From positions 1-41,030 of the forward strand of contig JANYFT010000104.1 of the NCBI GenBank assembly GCA_025359625.1: a DNA stretch of 41,030 nt, read 5' to 3'. This stretch comes from Ferruginibacter sp. (GTDB taxonomy: Bacteria > Bacteroidota > Bacteroidia > Chitinophagales > Chitinophagaceae). Made by a program: the position numbers and the translations under genes. Below are positions 35,568 to 41,030 of this stretch, in pieces. The notes under the pieces are model-generated. The model did no database searches. It saw only the letters and a list, made by a program, of their open reading frames with translations, and had not been told where the DNA came from. Within the stretch, counting starts at the first letter, position 1. Each line of letters starts with the position of its first letter.

Positions 35568-35927
35568 ATGACAACTTTTGAAATTGCCAAACGCCTTAAA
35601 GAACTTTGCAGCAAAGGCGAGTACGAAACTGCGCAAAAAGAATTATATGCTGACAATGCTACCAGCATTGAACCCATGGAATCTCCAATGTTTAAAAAGG
35701 AAACACAGGGGTTACAAAACATCATTGACAAAGGACATAAATTTGAATCTATTGTGGAAGAAATGCACTCAACAGCAATTTCGGAACCTTTAGTTACCGG
35801 AAACATAATTGCTTTTACGCTTACAATGGATGTTACTATGAAAGGCCAGCCAAGACAAACTATGGGCGAACTTTGTGTTTACAATGTAAAAGATGGCAAG
35901 GTTATCAAGGAAGAATTTTTTATGTAA
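35568..35927 (+). CDS. SnoaL/NTF2-like protein
   Basis: A 119-residue protein with the NTF2-like cone fold: two N-terminal helices (TFEIAKRLKELCSKGEYETAQKELYADNATSIEP), a middle helix (GLQNIIDKGHKFESIVEEMHS) and three late strands (NIIAFTLTMDVTMKG, TMGELCVYNVKDGKVIKEEFFM). The arrangement and the closing G-K-V-I-K-E-E-F-F match SnoaL-like ketosteroid-isomerase-fold proteins, whose ligands vary widely; no catalytic residue set is evident. It is cytosolic. It is convergent with panD with only 15 nt between. Confidence 0.8.
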   Translation: MTTFEIAKRLKELCSKGEYETAQKELYADNATSIEPMESPMFKKETQGLQNIIDKGHKFESIVEEMHSTAISEPLVTGNIIAFTLTMDVTMKGQPRQTMGELCVYNVKDGKVIKEEFFM

Positions 35928-35942
35928 CCTGGTGTTTCTATT

Positions 35943-36287
35943 TTATAATTTATTCCCTTCTTTTGGAAAAATGATAGCGGGTTTAAAGCTTTTTGCCTCT
36001 TCAAAATCCATGGTGGCATAAGAGATCACTATTACAATATCTCCTTCTGCGCCTTGCCTTGCTGCAGGGCCATTGAGACAACAAACCCCTGTGCCCCTGC
36101 CCCCTTTAATTACGTAGGTTTCAATGCGGCTGCCATTATTTACATTTACTACCTGCACCTTTTCATTTTCAATCAGGTTGGCACCATCCATCAAATCCTG
36201 GTCTAATGTGATGCTGCCAATATAATTAAGGTTGGCTTCGGTGATGACAATGCGGTGAATCTTCGATTTTAATATTTCTATCAACAT
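35943..36287 (-). CDS. panD: Aspartate 1-decarboxylase proenzyme
   Basis: A 114-residue pyruvoyl enzyme. It makes beta-alanine for pantothenate and coenzyme A. The self-cleavage site is G24-S25 in [10 protein letters not shown]; after cleavage S25 becomes the pyruvoyl group. [52 protein letters not shown] are family hallmarks (Tyr58 region, the NGPAAR loop). The length is normal. It is a single gene, divergent from a small membrane protein over 277 nt. Confidence 0.97.
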   Translation of the reverse strand: MLIEILKSKIHRIVITEANLNYIGSITLDQDLMDGANLIENEKVQVVNVNNGSRIETYVIKGGRGTGVCCLNGPAARQGAEGDIVIVISYATMDFEEAKSFKPAIIFPKEGNKL

Positions 36288-36394
36288 TTGCAGCGTGTTT
36301 TTTCAAACGTGCAATTTAGGCAAGTTTCAACACAACTTAAAAATGTATTGGTAAAATAAAAACTTACCTGCAAGTAATTATTTTTACACCATAT

Positions 36395-36412
36395 TTATAA
36401 AGTACTTTATAA
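36395..36412. promoter_or_regulatory. Perfect 18-bp palindrome, candidate operator
   Basis: TTATAAAGTACTTTATAA is perfectly self-complementary. It lies 108 nt before the panD start and 153 nt before the small membrane protein gene, so it could control either. Its low complexity means chance symmetry is possible. Confidence 0.4.
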
Positions 36413-36564
36413 TCAAGGTATATAAAAACACTTTAAAGGCCATTTTCCTACCTTTTAATAATTCATTTACCCCTTTGGATAAGTAATAGTTTATAGCACA
36501 AATATCCAACTGCATCTTTGCCCTGTTATTAAACAATAAAACAATCTTTTAAAATTAGTTATCA

Positions 36565-36882
36565 ATGAAACAGCAATGCTTACCATTTTTAAATGGTGCA
36601 AAAAAAGGGTTTATCGCCGGTACTCTGACATCGTTCGTCATTTATGGATGCATCCGTTTATTATTTTATGGATTTGATTTTTCTGCTATGGAAGAAATAA
36701 GCCTTTTTTTAAAAACCATTGGCACAGGCGGATCCATCGTAAGCATAGCTACAGTGCTTTTTTTATTATTGGAAAGGATTTTTCTTCATATCGGTTTAGC
36801 AGACATTTCCTTTCCTTCTTTTCACTTTAAAAAAGTGATACAGAAAGACATGACTGGTTTTTCAGCTGTTCCTGATATTTAA
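36565..36882 (+). CDS. Small membrane protein, hypothetical
   Basis: A 105-residue protein with two hydrophobic segments (about 16-35, FIAGTLTSFVIYGCIRLLFYG; about 56-75, GSIVSIATVLFLLLERIFLH). A Phe-rich C-terminal tail (IGLADISFPSFHFKKVIQKDMTG) follows. Both termini would face the same side. The family is not recognised; it stands alone between panD and the DUF1080 gene. Composition and ATG context look real. Confidence 0.6.
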   Translation: MKQQCLPFLNGAKKGFIAGTLTSFVIYGCIRLLFYGFDFSAMEEISLFLKTIGTGGSIVSIATVLFLLLERIFLHIGLADISFPSFHFKKVIQKDMTGFSAVPDI

Positions 36883-36959
36883 TCACCGAAAGAGTTAAGA
36901 TAAAAACAAGATTAGGCAAAGCTGTATTGCAATTTATTTTATAAAAGAAAATGAATTTT

Positions 36960-37799
36960 TTATTTGCTGCTATCACTAAGTTTCATGATAGGTGTCAATT
37001 CCATCTTTCTGCATTCTACTTCTGATCCTTCCGCCTGAAAAGCAATCTGGCCCTCACTTGCAGTACAATTAAATCCATCATTCACCAGGTCGCCATTTAC
37101 CCAAACCCGGATAGAATCCTTATAGCATTCCACCGTCATCCTGTTCCATTCACCTAATGGTTTTTCGGAATTATCCGTAAGATTTTTTATACAGCGTCCC
37201 TTACCTTCTGTGATACCCCAATCTTTTTCAGGGCCGCGGCGTTGCTCCATATTTTTCACACTGATGTCTTCCACAATGCACCAGAAGTCGCCTGCGTTGT
37301 TGTGCTCCATTTGCGCTTCAATAGATTTGGGGAACATCTTGTACAATGCCCGTGGTGTGGAGGCATGTACCAATAAGCCGCAATTGCCCGGCTTGCGGGC
37401 AAAGCGGTATTCAACCACCAGGCGATAATTCTTATAAACCGAATCGGTAATGAGGTGCCCCTGCGGATTGCCCATACTTACCAATAATCCATTGCGGACA
37501 ATAAATGGATTTTTTGCTGCCGCATTGTTATCCATTTCCGGAACATCTGCATGCCAGCCTGTTAGGTCTTTACCATTAAAAAGACTACGCGATTGTGCAT
37601 TACTATTTATGAAAAACGTATTTGACATTAAGACAAAAAGCAGAAGGTATTTTAAGCAAATTTTTTGTGTGTCTATTTCAAATTGTTGCAAGGGTTGCCA
37701 ACCTTTTGCAGGCTTATCCTGACCCAGCAATAGCTTTACCAAGGTTGGCAACCCAGAAGTCTCCGACAATTTAAAATGCTTCCTTTTTTTTATTGGCAT
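36960..37799 (-). CDS. Secreted DUF1080 protein (3-keto-disaccharide hydrolase-like) with in-frame repeat element
   Basis: A 279-residue protein. The DUF1080 domain (about 70-270) begins SLFNGKDLTGW, then NGLLVSMGNPQGHLITDSVYKNYRLVVEYRF, NCGLLVHAS, SIEAQMEHNNAGDFWCI, EWNRMTVECYKDSIRVWVNGDLVNDG and EGQIAFQAEGSEVECRKMEL. Family members are laminarinase-like folds cleaving 3-keto-glycosides or binding sugars. A hydrophobic signal (about 48-68, KICLKYLLLFVLMSNTFF) lies unusually deep, because a 93-bp palindromic element (37680-37772) occupies codons about 10-40. If the element were absent, the start MPIKKRKHF would lead directly into the signal. A start at internal ATG 37628 would remove most of the signal. 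The neighbours share its strand but not clearly its function. Confidence 0.8.
   Translation of the reverse strand: MPIKKRKHFKLSETSGLPTLVKLLLGQDKPAKGWQPLQQFEIDTQKICLKYLLLFVLMSNTFFINSNAQSRSLFNGKDLTGWHADVPEMDNNAAAKNPFIVRNGLLVSMGNPQGHLITDSVYKNYRLVVEYRFARKPGNCGLLVHASTPRALYKMFPKSIEAQMEHNNAGDFWCIVEDISVKNMEQRRGPEKDWGITEGKGRCIKNLTDNSEKPLGEWNRMTVECYKDSIRVWVNGDLVNDGFNCTASEGQIAFQAEGSEVECRKMELTPIMKLSDSSK
37680..37772. repeat. 93-bp palindromic element within the DUF1080 gene
   Basis: Inner arms GGGTTGCCAACCTT (37692-37705) and AAGGTTGGCAACCC (37741-37754) are perfect 14-bp inverted repeats around a 35-nt spacer. Outer arms AAATTGT (37680-37686) and ACAATTT (37766-37772) are also inverted. The total, 93 bp, is a multiple of three and adds 31 codons without a stop in the DUF1080 frame. 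Confidence 0.7.
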
Positions 37800-37951
37800 A
37801 ACATGATTTTTTGTTATTATTTTTTTAAATGTATCACTTATACAATGTACTGAAATTTTGTTTTTTGCTTACGGTCTTTTAAGGATTGATAAAATACTTT
37901 GTGTTAAAAATAGTACTGCAGGCCACAACCTTAAGATGGCTTGTTGCCGCC

Positions 37952-39109
37952 TTACTCCGCCCAACTCATAACATAGCCTTCATTTTCTATTTCAAGGGCC
38001 AACGCTGTTAATTGCAAAGGGTGAAAAGTATCTATCATTACGGCCAGTTCGTTGGTTTGTATGGCACCAATACTTTTTTGCACAGCACCGGGATGTGGCC
38101 CGTGTGGTATGCCTCCCGGATGAAGGTTGATCATTCCCCTGGTAACATGTTTGCGGCTCATAAAATCACCATCCACATAATACAACACTTCGTCGCTATC
38201 AATATTGCTATGGTTATAAGGTGCAGGAATGGCCTCAGGGTGATAGTCGAACAAACGGGGTACAAAAGAACACACCACAAAATTATGGGCTTCAAAAGTT
38301 TGGTGTACCGGAGGCGGCTGGTGTACCCTTCCGGTAATGGGCTCAAAATCATGAATAGAAAAAGCATACGGATAGCAACAACCATCCCACCCTACTACAT
38401 CAAAAGGATGGTGGGCATAATGCAAGCCATACAATATCCCTTTCTTTTTTGTCTTAATTAAAAAATCGCCTGTTGCATCATGCGTTTGCAAGTGTTGTGG
38501 CGCACGAATATCCCTTTCGCAATAAGGTGAATGTTCCAGCAACTGCCCATATTTGCTTACATATTTTTGGGGATAACGGATAGGGCTAAATGATTCTACA
38601 ATCAGCAGACGGTTGCTATCTGTAGTAAAATGTATTTGATAAATAGTACCTCTTGGTATCACTAAATAATCGCCGTAGGTAAAATCAATATCGCCATACA
38701 TAGTTTGCAAAATACCACTGCCTTCATGTACAAATATTAGCTCATCTGCATCAGCATTTTTGTAAAAATAACTGCCCATACTTTGCTGAGGTGCGGCTAA
38801 TACAATATGGCAATCGCTGTTAACCAAAATAGGTTGGCGGCTATGCAAAAAATCTTTTTCAGGCTTAACTTTAAAGCCCTCAAAGCTGCGGTGCTGCAAC
38901 ATTTTTTCTTCTGCAATTATCGGCTGAACATTTACAGGTTTATCTGTTTTAATAATTTGCGTTGGTGAATAATTGTGGTACAGCAGCGAATAATCGTTGC
39001 TAAAACCTTCGGTTGAAAATAGCTGTTCGGCATATAAACTACCGTCCGGTTTGCGGAATTGTGTATGGCGTTTGTGGGGAATATTTCCGAGTGTATGATA
39101 GTGTGGCAT
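37952..39109 (-). CDS. hmgA: Homogentisate 1,2-dioxygenase (short bacterial type)
   Basis: A 385-residue cupin-fold, iron-dependent ring-cleaving enzyme. It opens homogentisate to maleylacetoacetate in tyrosine and phenylalanine breakdown. MPHYHTLGNIPHKRHTQFRKPDG is the typical start of this shorter form (human and Pseudomonas enzymes have 430-445 residues). Probable iron ligands are H300 (PYNHSN), E307 (DSDEVLYYV) and H336 (GGIPHGPHPGA), placed by comparison with the human H335-E341-H371. GWDGCCYPYAFSIHDFEPITGRVHQPPPVHQTFEAHNFVVCSFVPR is the conserved middle. The rest of the catabolic pathway is not in the window. Confidence 0.92.
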   Translation of the reverse strand: MPHYHTLGNIPHKRHTQFRKPDGSLYAEQLFSTEGFSNDYSLLYHNYSPTQIIKTDKPVNVQPIIAEEKMLQHRSFEGFKVKPEKDFLHSRQPILVNSDCHIVLAAPQQSMGSYFYKNADADELIFVHEGSGILQTMYGDIDFTYGDYLVIPRGTIYQIHFTTDSNRLLIVESFSPIRYPQKYVSKYGQLLEHSPYCERDIRAPQHLQTHDATGDFLIKTKKKGILYGLHYAHHPFDVVGWDGCCYPYAFSIHDFEPITGRVHQPPPVHQTFEAHNFVVCSFVPRLFDYHPEAIPAPYNHSNIDSDEVLYYVDGDFMSRKHVTRGMINLHPGGIPHGPHPGAVQKSIGAIQTNELAVMIDTFHPLQLTALALEIENEGYVMSWAE

Positions 39110-39120
39110 GGCTAATAATT

Positions 39121-39152
39121 AATTGATAATTTTTAATTAATAATTGATAATT
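39121..39152. repeat. Short AT-rich direct repeat
   Basis: AATTGATAATT occurs at 39121-39131 and 39142-39152 in a nearly pure A+T stretch upstream of hmgA. Related words occur before zwf (about 26975-27000). Low complexity; no function claimed. Confidence 0.4.
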
Positions 39153-39411
39153 ATTTCAAACAGGCAACTATCAATTGATGCAATGTTTATTGTATTTCAT
39201 TCTATTTCTTTTCACAATGACTATCCCAAACGAAAGGTCTTTGAATTTCTGGAAAGGCAATTTCACCTGAATTTACCCCAGTTAAAACTGCCTCAAATAA
39301 GTGCTTGTTTACTGAATATTTTTGCATTACATTTTTTTATTGCTTTGAATGGGCATTGAATTTTGAATTGTGCAATCTTAATATCAAATTTACATTTTTA
39401 AAATCACTTAC

Positions 39412-39897
39412 TTGACAAGAATAGGACTGATATCTGACACCCATAATTACTTAGACGAAAGCATTCCGGAGCATTTTAAAAATTGTGATGAAATATGGCA
39501 TGGTGGCGACTTTGGCACAGTTGATATAGCCAACCAGTTAAAAGCGATGAAGCCATTAAAAGGGGTGTATGGCAATATTGATGGCAATGACATAAGAAGC
39601 ATTTACCCGGAACAATTGGTTTTTATGTGTGAAGAAGTAAAAGTGATGATGCGGCATATTGGTGGCTATCCGCCAAAATACAATCCTGAAACAAAAAAGG
39701 AATTACTGATCCATCAGCCACAATTATTTATCAGCGGGCATTCGCATATTTTAAAAGTGATGTACGATGATAAAATAAATTGTCTGCACATCAACCCCGG
39801 AGCTGCCGGTAAACAAGGCTGGCATAAAGTAAGAACACTGATACGTTTTACAATTGACGGAAAAGAAATGAAAGACTGTGAAGTAATTGAATTGTAA
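39412..39897 (+). CDS. Metallophosphoesterase, YfcE/MJ0936 type
   Basis: A 161-residue calcineurin-like phosphodiesterase. The dinuclear-metal motifs are present in order: GLISDTHNY (D8, H10), WHGGDFG (D33 region), VYGNIDGND (N-D), MMRHIGGYP (H), and SGHSHILKV (GHSH), followed by HINPGAAG. These small cytosolic proteins hydrolyse phosphodiesters; the natural substrate is unclear. The start is a TTG at 39412: no ATG lies between the upstream TAA (39379-39381) and this motif-adjacent position, and it leaves only six residues before the SDTH motif, as in the family. It is divergent from hmgA. Confidence 0.93.
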   Translation: MTRIGLISDTHNYLDESIPEHFKNCDEIWHGGDFGTVDIANQLKAMKPLKGVYGNIDGNDIRSIYPEQLVFMCEEVKVMMRHIGGYPPKYNPETKKELLIHQPQLFISGHSHILKVMYDDKINCLHINPGAAGKQGWHKVRTLIRFTIDGKEMKDCEVIEL

Positions 39898-40163
39898 AAT
39901 ATACGGCTTCTAAAATTAGCTTTTTCACAAAATGCAATTGTGTTTCCTAAATTTAAATCGCCACCAAATATAAAACGTTGGCTGCACCAAAAAAGTAATC
40001 AATTCCAATACACCAGTTTATGCCACTTAAAACCAGACTTCTTTAACAGAGCTTTTAATAATTTTGTCGAAAATAGTGAGAGCCTCTTACAAGCTTATTG
40101 CCCGGTATTTAACCTTAAAAAAGCTTTGCCGGTTATTAAACATTTTAATTGTTCTTGAGCTTC

Positions 40164-41030
40164 CTATTTCGCCACTACAATTTTTTGCATAAAATGGTTG
40201 CCGCCTTTTTGCTCGGTTACATGTAAATAATAAACGCCGTTTGTCAAATAATTAAGATCCAGTTGTTGTTTATTCTCTCCTTTAATAATAGCCTGGTTCT
40301 GTTGTAAAACCTGCCGACCTAACATATCATTTACCTGAATGTGTATTCTGTTGTTTTCGGGGGCAATCACCGAAAACCGCACCATATTTATTACAGGATT
40401 AGGATAGAAACCTGTTACCATAAGGCGATTGATTGTGATGAAAGCATATACAATACCGGAATAATGGTAATTGTTGTCAATATCAATTTGCTTCAACTGG
40501 TAATAATTATTTCCAAACAAAGGAGTAGCATCAAAAAATTGGTAGCTCTGTTCTATATTGGTAGTTCCTTTTCCGGCCAACCTGCCAATCTTTGTAAAGG
40601 TCACTCCATCCCGACTATGTTCCACCTCAAAAAATGCGTTGTTAATTTCTGATGCTGTTTTCCATTGAAGCTTAATCTTTTCATTGGTAACTTTTGCAGT
40701 AAATGACATCAGTGTTACAGGTAAAGTTGAACTAAAGGTTTTTGTACCAGCAACATCGGTTTGGTTATTGGTAAGATTGGGCGCTGTGGTAAAACCAAAT
40801 ATCAACGGGTTGCTGATCCCGTTTACTTTAACTGTATTGCCAAAAGTGGCTGTAGCACTTACATCCACGGCAATAATAAAATAACCCATGCTACCTGCTG
40901 CCATCGCCTGGTTAAGACCTGCAATACTATAGGTATGCGGCGCAGCAAAAGATGGGACTACATTAGCTATGTTCACTGCACCGCTGATGGTGGGCGCTGT
41001 GGGATTAAAATAAACCCGCAGCAACGTTAA
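40164..41030 (-). CDS. T9SS-exported protein, 3' part only
   Basis: The 3' 288 codons of a gene that runs beyond the right edge of the window (the frame stays open to the last base: LTLLRVYFNPTAPT...). Visible parts: a beta-rich stretch (IANVVPSFAAPHTYSIAG, MAAGSMGYFIIAVDVSATATFGNTVKVNG) found before many sorting tails, a fibronectin-like segment (LMSFTAKVTNEKIKLQWKTASEINNAFFEVEHSRDGVTF ... YQLKQIDIDNNYHYS) and a type A T9SS sorting domain at the end (GFYPNPVINMVRFSVI, VNDMLGRQVLQQ, LTNGVYYLHVTE, FMQKIVVAK). The passenger domain cannot be identified. Confidence 0.9.
   Translation of the reverse strand, partial: LTLLRVYFNPTAPTISGAVNIANVVPSFAAPHTYSIAGLNQAMAAGSMGYFIIAVDVSATATFGNTVKVNGISNPLIFGFTTAPNLTNNQTDVAGTKTFSSTLPVTLMSFTAKVTNEKIKLQWKTASEINNAFFEVEHSRDGVTFTKIGRLAGKGTTNIEQSYQFFDATPLFGNNYYQLKQIDIDNNYHYSGIVYAFITINRLMVTGFYPNPVINMVRFSVIAPENNRIHIQVNDMLGRQVLQQNQAIIKGENKQQLDLNYLTNGVYYLHVTEQKGGNHFMQKIVVAK

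Noticed and set aside
39144..39359. Plus-strand 71-codon ORF upstream of the metallophosphoesterase
   Set aside because: It begins in an AT-rich repeat and has no family resemblance; likely chance.
39940..40158. Plus-strand 72-codon ORF with GTG start
   Set aside because: No recognisable motif, a poor start, and His/Asn/Phe-rich chance composition; not enough to call a gene.

Overview
The window looks like chromosomal DNA of a Bacteroidota bacterium, most likely of the Chitinophagaceae/Sphingobacteria side. Reasons: low G+C (roughly 38% by eye); no strong Shine-Dalgarno sequences; promoter-like TAnnTTTG boxes; two proteins with type IX secretion (T9SS) C-terminal sorting domains; a carboxypeptidase-regulatory-domain TonB-type outer-membrane barrel; and an ISAon1-type transposase fragment. 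No tRNA, rRNA, CRISPR array or prophage was seen.

Layout. 1-4.5 kb: broken transposase fragment (-), exported VOC-fold protein, universal stress protein, a small hypothetical gene, and a LytS-type histidine kinase / LytTR response regulator pair whose genes overlap. 4.6-8.7 kb: a 1334-residue secreted beta-helix protein with six PKD-like repeats and a T9SS tail (-). 8.7-10.3 kb: a gene-poor AT-rich stretch with hairpins and palindromes. 10.3-16.0 kb (+): TonB-type receptor, VOC-fold dioxygenase-like protein, an exported Ppx/GppA-like actin-fold protein and a membrane-anchored coiled-coil partner. 16.0-21.1 kb: cmk and clpC (-), then a STAS protein and RNase Z (+). 21.2-24.3 kb (-): secreted esterase, dapA, L,D-transpeptidase-like protein. 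24.5-31.9 kb (-): a pentose phosphate cluster tkt-rpiB-HAD-gnd-zwf-pgl. 32.7-35.3 kb (-): GH20 beta-hexosaminidase. 35.5-41.0 kb: SnoaL-like protein, panD, a small membrane protein, a DUF1080 secreted protein, homogentisate dioxygenase, a metallophosphoesterase and the 3' part of a second T9SS cargo gene.

How the genes work together. The pentose phosphate cluster supplies NADPH and pentoses: zwf, pgl and gnd form the whole oxidative branch, rpiB and tkt join it to the non-oxidative branch, and a HAD phosphatase overlaps gnd by 4 nt. The secreted hydrolases (GH20, DUF1080, beta-helix protein, esterase) fit a polysaccharide-degrading lifestyle.

The most interesting signals are: (1) an identical 15-nt motif at similar distance upstream of both the LytS/LytTR operon and the TonB-type receptor, suggesting a small regulon; (2) a signal-peptide-bearing Ppx/GppA-like ASKHA protein paired with an anchored coiled-coil protein, a candidate uncharacterised envelope system; (3) a 93-bp palindromic element that sits in frame in the N-terminus of the DUF1080 gene; (4) a HAD phosphatase translationally coupled to gnd, which may be a metabolite-repair enzyme; and (5) several perfect palindromes and a terminator in gene-free DNA. 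All functions are read from sequence by eye; no database search was run.
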